The translations under genes and the position numbers were made by a program. A DNA stretch of 64,000 nucleotides, from the NCBI GenBank assembly GCA_030710605.1, contig CP092877.1, positions 69,748,465 through 69,812,464 on the forward strand, in the 5' to 3' direction. Positions within the stretch are counted from its first letter, which is position 1; every line of letters starts with the position of its first letter. The notes under the pieces are model-generated. The model searched no databases. It saw only the letters and a list, made by a program, of their open reading frames with translations, and was not told where the DNA came from. This document shows, piece by piece, positions 12,101 to 20,301 of this stretch. The DNA comes from Cordylochernes scorpioides. Taxonomy: Eukaryota; Arthropoda; Arachnida; Pseudoscorpiones; Chernetidae.

Positions 12101-15100
12101 GATGTTATGCTATGTAAGATAGTGTATTAGTCCATTATAAAAGAAGAACCCTTATGCTCAAAATTGGGCAACTCTGTGCTTCACTTCCATCAATAATTGA
12201 CAATATGACCCAGAATAAGTATATTGCTACGGTGTTTTATGGTTTCCACAAGTCCATATCTCAGAAGAAGGACAAGTGACACTCACTCCTCACTTTCTTA
12301 CTGCTACTCTTTTTGTGTTGTTTTTCTTGCTTCCCTCTTTCTTTCTTTTTTTTTTTTTTCTTCTGTTTATATTATTGTTTCCTTTGTTTCACTGCTTTGT
12401 TCTCATGCATACCTCTGGTGAATCCTGTATAGGGTCAGTGACCCTAAATAAAGGCTTTTGTTGTTGTTGTATTAGTCCATTATATGACCGGGTCTAGAAC
12501 CAAAGCTAGTTCTATAAATAATCTAGAGCATTAACTTGTAATGCATATACAACAGACAATTTCAAGCGAAATTAAATCTAAAAAAATAAGGGTGTTGATG
12601 TAATAAATTAAAACTATTATAAACTTCGCCTTTGCTGGTCTTGAGCCCTGATGACAAAGGAGGAGCAGTAACAAGCTCACTAAAAAAACCTGCACTCAGC
12701 TGGCTCGGCTGATAGTACCTTGTAAGAGATCCTGATCCAGGAATACAGGATGAGTGTATTCCTTTAATTCCTTAAATTGCTCTCTTTGCCAGGACTGAAC
12801 ATATTTGCATATTTTGAGTCAAAAGGCAATCCATTGAATATATTCATATAAAAAAGTCATACCTGTATCTGTGAAACCATTTTGTTTTCTTTCACAGATC
12901 CAGATACACCTTTTTTAATATAAATATATTTACATATTTCACTATTTACACTATATCAATGGATGGTAGTTCTCCCCATAACACAACTTGTGTGTTATAA
13001 TACAGTGTAGGTTCATGATAAACCACAATTTGGATTATAGCTACAAGAAAATAAGACCTAATCCAAATAATTTGTTGTTGTTTCTTATCCCCTTGTGTAA
13101 AGATTACACAAATTCCATGAGTTCATGCTCCTTGAGCTGTTTTATGATGAGCAGCGGCCTCTCCCAAAGGTCCTGTTTAGTGCATCTAAGGATTATAGAT
13201 AATAATACAAGAAAATAAGACCTTATCCAAATAATTTATTAGTGTGTAACGTTTCGGCAACAGCATTGTCACCATCATCAGACAAAGAATAAATGAGAAA
13301 AAATATCACAGCAAGTTCTTAAATAGTAGTGTTACTCTTAATCTTAATAACATACTCTTAATAAAAAAAAAATAGTCCTGTTAATATTGTTTAAACACTT
13401 GATAACAGTACTATTTAAGAACTTGCTGTAATATTTTTTCTCATTTATTCTTTTGTCTGGTGATAGTGACAATGTTCTTGCCGAAATGTCACACACTAAT
13501 AAATTATTTGGATTAGGTCTTATTTTCTTGTATTAGTGTAGGTTCATGTAAAAGGTAAACTCCTGGGGGAGAGTGTCACCTGTGTGTGTGTGGGGCAGAG
13601 TTTGTGGATCTGCCTGGTATGTGGGAGTGTTGGCTGTGGTCGCTATGTACGCGGCCATGCCTACGAACACTTCACTGACACCCTGCACACCTTCGCCTTG
13701 CAGCTGGGCAACTCTCGCGTGTGGGACTACGCAGGGGACAACTATGTCCACCGTCTGCTGGCGCACAAACCCGCGCTGAAGACATCTGCTGCAGTAAGCT
13801 TCTTTATATATACATATTGGTTTAGTTAATGTACAAGTTCTATTATTGTGATTTCACCGCCACTCTTGTGTTGTGACGACAGTTCTATAGAGGGAGTCGC
13901 TCACCTCTATTCTTGGTCGGCGGGGTTGAAGGTTAAGGTGTCGCTGCTTGTACCACTTTTAAAATATACAACGAAAACAGGAGGGAAAAATTATATTTAT
14001 TATCAATTAAGAAAATAGTAAAGGATTATTTAATCAATTAAATATTTAAATGTATTTACACTATGAGAATCGGGGAATCAGGGCAAATCTTTCCGTTCCT
14101 TCTGTTTTTGTTTTCCTCATTCCAGCCGCTGCATCCCCGTAGCCCCCTCCATCGGCCTCCCATTGGCTGCCTCGAACTCTTTCTTTTCCGACACTATATA
14201 GAATTTTGATGATATTTAAGGAAACTAAAGGGGAACAAAAGGACCAATTATCATAAAGAGAAGTTATTGTGTTACTCCTGTTAAAAAGCTGATAATTCCA
14301 AAAGCTTGATTTTATGTAATAATAAAAAAATTGATGAAGAAACATCCCCTGATGAATCTTCGATTTATTCATTTATAGAAGTAACTTCCAAATTTATGAC
14401 TAATCAATAGGTGGGTTTATGGTATGTGGAACTCCATGTGCTGTTCATGGTTGGAATATAATGGGGATTGTATTTTCCAGGAGGAAAAGATGGATGCCTT
14501 GCAGCTAGAGGTGAGTTATGCTATGTGCATGCTGGGCCAGTCCTGGGCTGATGCTGGGAGGGTGCGCAGTATACCTACCTCCTGACTAGTCAACTGGAGA
14601 CCCAGCGGAGGTTCTTCGAGGATCAAATGGCGAGGCTGGAGAAGGAACGAAGGCAGCAGGTAAATATGCAAATAGGTTGTTGCATAGCTTTTTGTATTTT
14701 GAACCTTGGTGTCTGACAAGAGGTCACTGTTCTGCAATCTTTATATACCCATGGTGCCCATAGCTCACTTGGGTAATACTTGATGTTCCTCATGTCAGAG
14801 GCGGCCATTTCTTTTGGAGCTAAGTCGGCCTGCCACTGAGTAGTGCTCCCAGTCTTAATGACAAAGGCAGATGCATTCTACTTCATCCAGTCATGATGGT
14901 TGTCAAGTCTCAAGCTCTACAAGCTTGATAACCTAATATGATTGAGTGGAGATAAGAAAGAAGATAATACTTGAAATATAGGAATTGAAAATATACAAGT
15001 TCATGGTACGGCCTGCCACTGAGTAGTGCTCCAGTCTTAATGACAAAGGCAGACACATTCTACTTCACCCAGTCATGATGGTTGTCAAGTCTCAAGCTCT

Positions 15101-18100
15101 ACAAGCTTGATAACCTAATATGATTGAGTGGAGATAAGAAAGAAGAAGATAATACTTGAAATATAGGAATTGAAAATATACAAGTTCACGGTACGGCCTG
15201 CCACTGAGTAGTGCTCCCAGTCTTAATGACAAAGGCAGACGCATTCTACTTCACCCAGTCATGATGGTTGTCAAGTCTCAAGCTTTACAAGCTTGATAAG
15301 CTAATATGATTGAGTGGAGATAAGAAAGAAGAAGATAATACTTGAAATATAGGAATTGAAAATATAATACAAGTTCACGGTACAGTAGAACCTCTCTATA
15401 AAAAAGCTGTGCTGTTTTGCCTTGAATACCTCTTCTTTTCATTTTTCAAGAAGCCTCTTGGACTAGCTTTTGGTGGTACAACTTGCAACCACACTGAAAG
15501 GGGACAACATCCTGAAATGCATACATGGTTGACTTTTCTTTATTGATCAAAAAAGATTTTCTGGATATTCTGAAGATTAATTAAAAAATCAATAATTAGT
15601 TGACATTTATTCTGACTAATTGGCATAAGCCATCAGAAAATTTTAGTTGCACAATCAGAAGATGGATTTAAAAAAAATAATAATTTAATCAACCATCTGA
15701 TCCCAGTACAATTATACTGTTGTACTATTTTGCATATCTCCTCACCTTGTTTCTCTGTTTTATGCAAATAAGAAAGGAGAGGTGTCGACACTGGTAGGAT
15801 GGTGCGCAGGTGGAGGAGGTGAAGGAAAAGGCCAGGCAGTCCACTGAGATGCGCAAACAGCTGGAGACCAAGCTGGAGGCGGCCTCCAAGGATAAACAGG
15901 CGCAGGAGACGCGGCTGAACACTCTGACTACAAGGCATCAGAAGCTCACAGCAGATATGCGGGCGGAGACACGCCGCCACGTGGTCCTACGCAAGAGCCT
16001 GGCTGAGAGTCAGGAGAGGGTCAGGATTGGCACTAAGCAGGTGAAGGACACCAAGGAGTCTCTAGGACGGGTGAGTGCGCTGTTGGAGATTCTTGGTTTG
16101 GCTTCTAATCCTGAATCCATCTCTTGGGGGAAGCCAACAAAAGGGGATGTCTTTAGGAAAGGTGAATATCCGAAGTGCATGTAGTACAGGCCATGATAAT
16201 CATGGGTGGTAGTTGGTGACTGCTTTTACTGCAAATGCACAACATGTCTAAAGCAATTTGATTTTTGCACTTACAATTGTGCCAGAGCCCCGTTTGGTTA
16301 TTTGCATTTGCTGGTGTGGTTAGACTTCTACAAGAATTAGGGCCATTGAAGAATTCAATCCAGGGCGTGGCTGTTAATAATCGATCACCTCCCCATTGAC
16401 CCTTCCTCCTATGTAGGAAAGGTTGTTGTTTCTTATCCCCTTGTGTAAAGATTACACAAATTCCATGAGTTCATGCTCCTCGAGCTGATCTCATGGAATG
16501 GGGTGTAGGGATGCAGCTTTCGTTGATCATGGCATCATGATCCAGGCACACTTTGGTGAAAGTCTGACTTTGCCTGTAGTTTGAGGCTGTTCCTAACATG
16601 GAAGCAGACGCCTTTGCTGCCGACTCTAACATGAGTACAGACGCAGCTCCTCCGTATCCCTGGAGTGGGACCCTTGCTGAAGTCTATCAACTGGGTCAGT
16701 TGAACTCAGGATTTTTAAAGAGATCTTTCTCCTCTTCTAACAATGCTGCTGTTGGTCCGCGACTGCTTATTCATCAGAGTTATTCTGCTTGTTTCACAGC
16801 TGGCCTTCATATCTGAAAGGTAGGAAAGGTAAATTAGTTAAGGTGAACAGTTTAGCCCAAATTTCATGGGGGAATGGTCTCAATCATCATCAAAGGCCTT
16901 TTCATTGTTGGAGATTGCATGGTACTGAAGTAAATGTTGGAGATTGCCGTGGCATTAAATACATTGTTTTCATTGTTGGAGATTGCATGGTACTGAAGTA
17001 ATTGTTGCTATTATTGAAAATTTCCGTAGCACTGAATATCTTGTCATTGTTGGAAATTGCCGTGCCACTGAATACATTGCCATTGTTGGAGATTGCCATG
17101 GCATTGAATACATCGTTTTCATTGTTGGAGATTGCCATGGCATTGAATACATCGTTTTCATTGTTGGAGATTGCCATGGCACTGAATTAATTGTTGGAGA
17201 TTGCCATGGCATTGAATACATAGTTTTCATTGTGGAGATTGCCATGGCACTGAATTAATTGTTGGAGATTGTCATGGCATTGAATACATCGTTTTCATTG
17301 TTGGAGATTGCCATGGCACTGAATTAATTGTTGGAGATTGCCATGGCATTGAATACATCGTTTTCATTGTTGGAGATTGCCATGGCACTGAATTAATTGT
17401 TGGAGATTGCCATGGCATTGAATACATCGTTTTCATTGTTGGAGATTGCCATGGCACTGAATTAATTGTTGGAGATTGCCATGGCATTGAATACATCGTT
17501 TTCATTGTTTGAGATTGCCATGGCACTGAATTAATTGTTGGAGATTGCCATGGCATTGAATAAATCGTTTTCATTGTTGGAGATTGCCATGGCACTGAAT
17601 TATTTGTTGGAGATTGCCATGGCATTGAATACATCATTTTCATTGTTGGAGATTGCCATGGCACTGAATTAATTGTTGGAGATTGCCATGGCACTGAATT
17701 AATTGTTGGAGATTGCCATGGCACTGAATACATCGTTTTCATTGTTGGAGATTGCCATGGCACTGAATTAATTGTTGGAGATTGCCATGGCACTGAATTA
17801 ATTGTTGGAGATTGCCATGGCACTGAATACATCGTTTTCATTGTTGGAGATTGCCATGGCACTGAATTAATTGTTGGAGATTGCCATGGCACTGAATACA
17901 TCGTTTTCATTGTTGGAGATTGCCATGGCACTGAATTAATTGTTGGAGATTGCCATGGCACTGAATTAATTGTTGGAGATTGCCATGGCACTGAATACAT
18001 TAACTCCTTTCTATATGTTAGTAGACATGTGTTGCACTTGCAGTAGAAGCAGTCAGTAACTACCTCCCATGACTATCCTGGCCTATATCATGTGGACTAG

Positions 18101-18337
18101 GGATTATAATAATAAAAGAAAGGAGGTTCTACTATCATTACTGCTGTATCAAGGTTGATTTTCTGTGTGCAGGAGCTTCTAGAACTCCAACAGCAGCTCA
18201 AGGATCTCAAGTTCTTCATCGAGGCCCAGACCAAGCTGCAGGACATGCCCCAGGCCAAGGATGGCTCTGTGGTGGTGGGTCCGGCAGCTCAGGCCCACAC
18301 CCAGGCATGTCGGCATCGCCACCGCCCGCCCAGATAA
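111..18337 (+). CDS. BRAP: BRCA1-associated protein (BRAP/IMP-like E3 ligase), 3' ten exons, 5' end outside window
   Basis: Exons: 111-189, 2675-2785, 5891-5956, 6015-6079, 11424-11499, 13599-13793, 14481-14510, 14570-14659, 15810-16070, 18173-18337. All have GT/AG borders and compatible phases, and the stop is TAA at 18335-18337. The family is a cytoplasmic RING/zf-UBP ubiquitin ligase that binds nuclear-localisation signals and tunes Ras-MAPK signalling. Seen: the end of the BRAP2 region (EYMRIIRRNNSNHYMALIKF, then HLVYVAQ); a RING start ELPTCPVCLERM plus DESVEGIL; second RING pair CVIC; zf-UBP with LWICLVCGSVGCGRYV, HAYEHF and VWDYAGDNYVHRL; then LLTSQLETQ and a long Lys/Glu/Arg-rich coiled coil (15810-16070) ending LKFFIEAQTKL. 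The middle of the RING is missing (see findings). The stretch matching human GKIVQYECEGDTCQ is absent or lies just 5' of 14481, where GDCIFQ could be read in frame. The introns hold the Penelope, mariner and minisatellite repeats listed below. Confidence 0.92.
279..440. repeat. PLE-A palindromic dimer
   Basis: Two inverted arms start with caaggtaataagaccaaatc and end with the complement. Between them, around 318-365, lie diverged halves of the hammerhead-like core. The right end is ccaaattgtgccttatca. Confidence 0.75.
470..750. repeat. Foldback repeat (family G)
   Basis: Inverted arms read aaaaaggcatctccttatcg ... and the complement at 711-733, with gatggcttgtgtcatctatc inside. Other copies lie at 15540-15720, 28787-28985 and 57310-57415. 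No coding capacity is seen. Confidence 0.6.
828..1209 (-). mobile_element. Non-autonomous Helitron-like element
   Basis: Read on the minus strand, the element starts TCTATATATATAAAAATGAA at 1209. It ends with a GC-rich hairpin (gcgttgcccgggtcattcat) and CTAG at 831-828, followed by T. A second, internal copy of the start motif lies near 1110-1127. TC...CTAG ends with a 3' hairpin and no TIR are Helitron hallmarks. No helicase is seen. Confidence 0.6.
1213..1330 (+). mobile_element. LINE-C 3' end fragment
   Basis: Translates to a LINE C-terminus resembling DLWERPLL..KQLE..ELMEFV followed by the tail taatctttacacaa...gaaacaacaa. The related fragments at 11845-12015, 13072-13195 and 20545-21108 carry the same end. 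Confidence 0.55.
1734..2093 (+). mobile_element. Non-autonomous Helitron-like element
   Basis: Starts TCTATATATATAAAAATGAA. Ends with hairpin cccggggcgaagcccggg, then tcacccgt and CTAG, followed by T. It lies inverted relative to the copy at 828-1209. The two share the region around atacaaatccgcagtagttc. Confidence 0.65.
2204..2290 (+). repeat. PLE-A half copy with hammerhead-like core
   Basis: CTGAAGA at 2215-2221, hairpin ggtaaca/tgttact, then GAAATGTC at 2241-2248. The right end is the usual ggtcttattaccttgtg-like arm. Confidence 0.6.
2383..2562. mobile_element. Tigger/pogo-like MITE
   Basis: TIRs CAGTAGAACCTCTCCCTGTA and the complement of GAGGTTCTACTG, with TA on each side. The 180-bp body is internally palindromic (gtgtcctttag...). 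It follows a run of about 20 G at 2339-2357. Confidence 0.75.
2915..3217 (-). mobile_element. SINE-1 (tRNA-derived), near full length
   Basis: On the minus strand the head reads ggtcggtggaaggctggtta (A-box-like). The B box is GGTTCGATTCC, followed by a body with gccagagccccgtttggtta on the plus strand. The tail is ...gtactagggataagc plus A-rich. SINE-1 is the commonest retroposon in this window. Confidence 0.8.
3385..3645 (+). mobile_element. SINE-C copy
   Basis: Contains the shared SINE core (gggatacagaggaggagctg, cgtctgtactcatgttagag), then the LINE-C tail cgtgtaatctttacacaagg and gataagaaacaacaag. It can be mistaken for a BRAP exon because it starts after a pyrimidine tract and ends at a GT, but it matches the repeat at 16422-16815. 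Confidence 0.7.
3711..3795. repeat. PLE-A arm remnant (palindrome)
   Basis: ataaggcataatttggatta is followed by gaccaaattttgaatttggt: two arms fused without the central core. Confidence 0.55.
4196..4500 (-). mobile_element. SINE-1 copy with target-site duplication
   Basis: Complete tRNA head (at 4500) and body. The flanks ctattagcgtctta (about 4179) and ctattagtgtctta (about 4500) are a near-identical 14-bp duplication. Confidence 0.8.
4610..5041 (-). pseudogene. mariner transposase, C-terminal catalytic part
   Basis: 143 codons with HDNAPVHTA and YSPDLAPCDFFLF. There are 34 residues between the two Asp, the D34D spacing of mariner. The link to the N-terminal half (5041-5187) contains stops in every frame that would join them. 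Confidence 0.85.
5187..5660 (-). pseudogene. mariner transposase, N-terminal part
   Basis: 157 codons starting MEDQRICIKFCVKNG. They cover the paired helix-turn-helix DNA-binding region (NERSGRPSTST, VREVAEEAGISFG) and reach the first catalytic Asp in VITGDET. The frame then stops where the family has Trp and continues, so the enzyme is broken. The 3' half is in another frame downstream. Confidence 0.85.
6713..7725 (-). pseudogene. Penelope-like RT/GIY-YIG, 5'-truncated inverted copy
   Basis: Two overlapping frames, 7696-7046 (MGSPLSPFLADL, YWARYVDDVMAI) and 7042-6713 (VVYRIPCKSCNVSYIGETGR). They are nearly identical to the right copy (about one difference per 100 residues). A frame break at about 7045 removes the few residues joining RT to endonuclease (TKQKVEI in the other copy). 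Confidence 0.88.
7735..8306 (+). pseudogene. Penelope-like ORF, N-terminal domain
   Basis: About 190 codons (KRLSRWKQHLSFN, FWVKKYGFPSPIN, LTEKETEILSHGLKYIPSHP). The motif 'NLS..LT..E..ILS.GLK..P' is the usual PLE N-terminal region upstream of RT. No clear ATG is seen. The frame ends at 8306 and the protein continues in another frame from about 8291 (PLINKSKNN...), so one frameshift separates it from the RT. Confidence 0.8.
8291..10006 (+). CDS. Penelope-like reverse transcriptase with GIY-YIG endonuclease
   Basis: Open from about 8291 to TAA at 10006 (first ATG 8432). Order: TADKGSATVILNK; LPKIHEEKNPLRPI; VSFDVRNLFTCLD (RT motif A); NGIPMGSPLSPFLADL (motif B); YWARYVDDVMAI (catalytic YVDD); HSPVYLHANSFGP; then a GIY-YIG domain VVYRIPCKSCNVSYIGETGR...TRLQEHK. 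PLEs are retroelements whose RT is related to telomerase RT and that carry a C-terminal GIY-YIG nuclease. All key residues visible here look intact. Only the upstream frameshift near 8300 breaks the element. Confidence 0.9.
   Translation, partial: KIIPLINKSKNNLSKNLSHADKNILKSLRTDSSIVITTADKGSATVILNKQDYTQKMENLLEDKNSYRKVKNICINDLVKKFNKKLTEGKKKSLLTEEIIKKHKMIKASMPIIYGLPKIHEEKNPLRPIIASCNSVTYNLSKYLVKILNPIRTKFKYVVKNPEEILQKTKNIFNIKNHSLVSFDVRNLFTCLDHKLVLTTLEKTLTDFNLELPSNTIIYLIEICLEFSYFCFNNNIYQQVNGIPMGSPLSPFLADLVLNCLDILVNERFNTTIKYWARYVDDVMAIVATDHIENTLAFLNSFYPLLKFTTENESNGYLPFLDILFENKLNYLQTTVFRKPSHSPVYLHANSFGPISHKISVVKTLTKRAFTHCSTDKLKYIELNTIQEELISNGYTKEFIKKHSYKINSFHSKKELKNKCIMPYGAGAEKIAHILKNSGITTVFKNAPSLKTIVRNAITKQKVEIGNTKDVVYRIPCKSCNVSYIGETGRFLGTRLQEHKSSWKYAKERFAMVEHGLRSGHQPDWENTSTIYRGIQNSHQRKFLEAIASMKDPASVNRYEEIPEPYLSLLT
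10258..10289 (+). ncRNA. Degenerate hammerhead-like motif of the PLE 3' region
   Basis: ttgataaa, hairpin gaggga-gcaa-tctctc, then GAAA and ATATT-type palindrome (gaaatatt). Layout matches PLE-A but the box is TTGATAA rather than CTGANGA. The mirror copy lies at 6456-6425 on the minus strand. Confidence 0.3.
10660..10812. repeat. Foldback repeat (family F)
   Basis: Inverted arms tgcctggctcatcagtggt and accactgatgagccaggc, with gtccttactgcaatga and its complement outside. Copies: 19154-19323, 28090-28600, 33305-33530, 47283-47375. Confidence 0.65.
10963..11152. repeat. PLE-A copies, tandem and inverted
   Basis: A minus-strand core (ccggtaactttgttgttacc then atcatcagac at about 10985) is followed by arms gtaataagaccaaatccaaa and cacacatatttatttatttgg. 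The core GAAACGTC is partly lost (gtgatgtttatgtaaca). Confidence 0.6.
11150..11340. repeat. Inverted-repeat element with PLE-type hairpin
   Basis: TIRs aataagaacattaggcctcc and ggaggcctaatgttcttatt. Inside, on the minus strand, cccgtagaagggttttcttg is followed by cccGAAAGCTTG, the hairpin-GAAA-AGCT layout. Confidence 0.6.
11562..11782. repeat. PLE-A inverted dimer
   Basis: Left minus arm and core (gtgtgacgtttcgataaca). Right plus copy has CTGATGA at 11703-11709, hairpin ggtaaca...tgttatc and AAAACGTC, so G12 of the hammerhead core is changed. The right end overlaps the ggtcttattttcttatag arm. Confidence 0.65.
11845..12015 (-). mobile_element. LINE-C ORF2 C-terminus and 3' tail
   Basis: The minus strand reads CSPKCSLTPAEHILTCIRCT, then KQDLWKRLQLIIKQLEEHEL and MEFV stop, then a gaaacaacaa tail at 11845. 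This Cys/His-containing end is typical of RNase H-type LINEs. Confidence 0.7.
12140..12467 (+). mobile_element. CR1-like LINE (LINE-P) 3' fragment with perfect target-site duplication
   Basis: Ends aataaaggcttttgttgttg. The flanks tgtattagtccattata (12123-12139 and 12468-12484) are an exact 17-bp duplication. The insert is 328 bp, a 5'-truncated retrotransposition. Confidence 0.8.
12816..12965. repeat. Two PLE terminal fragments head to head
   Basis: gagtcaaaaggcaatccatt and tcatacctgtatctgtgaaa match the complement of the PLE right end (10320-10378). The inverted partner follows (tttcacagatccagatacac). It forms a hairpin of about 100 bp with no coding part. Confidence 0.6.
13008..13532. repeat. 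PLE-A copies interrupted by LINE-C tail
   Basis: PLE-A arm to 13070, LINE-C 3' end (minus) 13072-13195, then a PLE-A minus core (aacgtttcggcaacagcatt ... catcatcagac, 13247-13285), an internal palindrome, and a plus core with CTGGTGA (box A6 changed) and GAAATGTC at about 13479-13486. Confidence 0.6.
14828..15380 (+). repeat. Three tandem copies of the SINE-E 3' half
   Basis: The unit of about 182-187 bp runs from gcctgccactgagtagtgct to the tail gattgagtggagataagaaa plus a spacer (aatacttgaaatataggaat). Three units lie in the BRAP intron 14660-15809. Confidence 0.75.
16180..16400 (-). mobile_element. SINE-1, degenerate
   Basis: gtacaggccatgataatcat, tgtgccagagccccgtttgg and a decayed head (caatccagggcgtggctgtt). 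It lies 110 bp after the BRAP coiled-coil exon. Confidence 0.65.
16422..16815 (-). mobile_element. SINE-C, full copy
   Basis: On the plus strand it starts gttgttgtttcttatcccct (tail), then shared core cctccgtatccctggagtgg and atcaactgggtcagttgaac, ending agctggccttcatatctgaa. The opposite end is gctgtgaaacaagcagaata when read in the sense direction. Confidence 0.7.
16898..18001. repeat. Minisatellite, 30- and 39-bp units
   Basis: The base unit gttggagattgccatggcac is followed by tgaattaatt (30-bp form) or tgaatacatcgttttcatt (39-bp form). The two forms mostly alternate across 1.1 kb. Both are multiples of three, which leaves a 242-codon minus frame of PWQSPT repeats. I read that frame as a by-product, not a gene. 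It lies in the last BRAP intron. Confidence 0.9.
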
Positions 18338-18500
18338 CTCCACCCCCCCTCCTCCTCAATAATTTATTGATGTTTATATTAAATGTTAAACCAATATTAC
18401 AGTGTCTCTCTACACCTGTCTCTCTCTCTCTTTCTTCCTCCCATCTCACATGTGTGTCTGTGGTTTCAACTTTGCCAGGATTACACTATGGGAATGATTA
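18338..18500 (+). other. BRAP 3' UTR region
   Basis: Follows the BRAP stop. Pyrimidine-rich (ctctctctctctttcttcct). No clear AATAAA is seen before the PLE-A copy at 18498, so the polyadenylation site is unknown. Confidence 0.4.
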
Positions 18501-18678
18501 GCTACAATTTAGATTATACATTAGAATTACCAGGTAATAAGGCCAAATAAATTAATAGTATGTGATGGTTCAGTAACAGCCTTGTGTTACCATCATTAGA
18601 CAAAAGATTAAACATTTATTCGAAACGACACACACTATTAATTTATTTGGATTTGGTCTTATTACCTTGTAGTTCATT
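18498..18678. repeat. PLE-A inverted dimer
   Basis: Left arm gtaataaggccaaataaatt with a decayed core (tggttcagtaacagcc, catcattagac). The right arm carries CGAAACGACACACAC and ggatttggtcttattacc. Confidence 0.6.
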
Positions 18679-18719
18679 ATGTGGAAAATATTAGTTTAAA
18701 AAAGTTTCACAAGTCAATA

Positions 18720-19105
18720 ATCATGTCATCTATATATCTTCTTCTTCTTTCTTATCTCCACTCAATCATATTAGGGTATCAAACTTGTAAAGTTTGAGAT
18801 CATGTCTGGGTGAAGTAGAATACGTCTGCCTTTGTCATTAAGACTGGGAGCACTACTCAGTGGTAGGCCGACTTAGCTCCAAAAGAAATGGCCGCCTCTG
18901 ACATGAGGAACAGACACCATGTGCAGCCGCTCCTAACATGGAGTACAAATGCTGCTCATCCTGTATCCCTGGATTAGGAGCCCTTACAGGGTACTATCAG
19001 CTGGGCCAGCTGAGCTCAGGTTTTTTATCGAGCTTGTTACTGCTCCCCCTCCTTCTTTTTCATCCGGGCTTGGGACCGGCTAAGGCGGAGTTTCATCTAT
19101 ATATA
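18720..19105 (-). mobile_element. SINE-E, nearly complete
   Basis: On the plus strand: cttctttcttatctccactc (tail), gcactactcagtggtaggcc, atggccgcctctgacatgag, shared core tcctgtatccctggattagg and ctatcagctgggccagctga, ending cgggcttgggaccggctaag. Confidence 0.75.
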
Positions 19106-19153
19106 TATAAGGAGTGAAAACATTAAAGTGTAAATATTTCTTCTTCACATAAA

Positions 19154-19720
19154 ACAAACCTCTACTGTACTTACTGCAATGAAAAATATTGGGAGGAGCC
19201 TGGCTCATCAGTGGTGAACCCTCCCAGAGGTTTCGCCAATTTAATCTATACCAGACTGTTTTTTTTTTTAGAGGGCCAATACTGTATTGGACAATTCTGC
19301 TTATATATGCTGCACTGAAGGGTGATATCCCTAGTAAACGTGGTACAGGCCATGATAATCATGGTGGGTAGTTAACGACTGCTTTTACTGTAAGTGCACC
19401 ACATGTCTACACATGTGAAAATGAGTTTGACTTTGCACTTACAAATGTGCCAGAGCCCCGTTTGGTTACTTGCACTCGCTGGTGAGGTTGGACTTTTGCA
19501 AGAATCGGGGGCCATTCGAGCATTTTTTTTTAAACAGAAAAAAGTGTCCAATGCGGGAATCGAACTCGGGTCGTAGCAGTTGAAAACCAAACGGTTTAAC
19601 CAGCCTTCCACCGACCCCCCATGGTATTTAAGTAAATTATGGAAATAAGGTTTTAGGACAGTAGAATTACATATAAATAGTTGCATCAAGAAATGCTCTT
19701 CTGCAAACAATAAGGGCAAA
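19154..19720. repeat. Family F copy interrupted by SINE-1
   Basis: tctactgtacttactgcaat and gcctggctcatcagtggtga on the left. SINE-1 occupies 19326-19620. The right part (aggacagtagaattacatat, ttctgcaaacaataag) matches the F interior at 28290-28360 in inverse orientation. Confidence 0.6.
19326..19620 (-). mobile_element. SINE-1, full length
   Basis: The minus strand has a complete tRNA-like head from 19620, B box slightly changed (GAGTTCGATTCC), conserved body and tail at 19326. Confidence 0.8.
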
Positions 19721-20275
19721 GCCAGTTAGGTATACTTATTTTTTCATTGAAATCTCTTAGGTCACAGAGTGTCAAACACAACTATGAGATTTCTCTTAGC
19801 AACTCCAATAAAGAGAGGAACTATTGTTCTAGGCGACAATTTAATTGCTCCAATTATAAAGTTATACATAATGACAAAGACACAACAATAGCAACAAACA
19901 GTATTATAGCACAATATAGACTGTTGTTCTCTTGGGAGGACAGAACTTGTCCCTCCTGCTCTGTACCAGTCATGTGCAGCATCAGATGCGTCCTCATCTG
20001 GAGCAGCAAAGTCAGGACTGTATGATGCCTTGAAGCAAACATGTATTTACCCATGAAGACTCATTTGTATAGACACTGGGATAAGAAATCTGCTTGTGTT
20101 TGACATCTAGGTTGAGAGACAAAGGTAGATACAAACCTACCCTGTCCAGAGACAAGGCAGAAACCAATGGAAAGAAACAGTGGTCTAATAATCTATACCC
20201 ACACACTATTTATTTGGATTAGGTCTTCATTTCATTTCTTGAATCAACAACAAAAAAAGTTGAAAAAAAAAAAAA

Positions 20276-20281
20276 TTTATT
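20276..20281 (-). terminator. SRPRB polyadenylation signal
   Basis: Minus-strand AATAAA, 20 bases after the SRPRB TGA, followed by a T-rich stretch on that strand. Confidence 0.6.
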
Positions 20282-20301
20282 ACAAGTTCACATTGACCAC
20301 T

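Noticed and set aside
17272-18000. 242-codon minus-strand ORF of PWQSPT repeats
   Set aside because: It lies wholly in a minisatellite with units of 30 and 39 bp, and other frames are open too. No start context or domain.
19180-19240. Hammerhead motif in family F (minus strand CTGATGAG)
   Set aside because: No GAAA follows a stem II. The box is followed by ccaggc...ctcccaatatt only.
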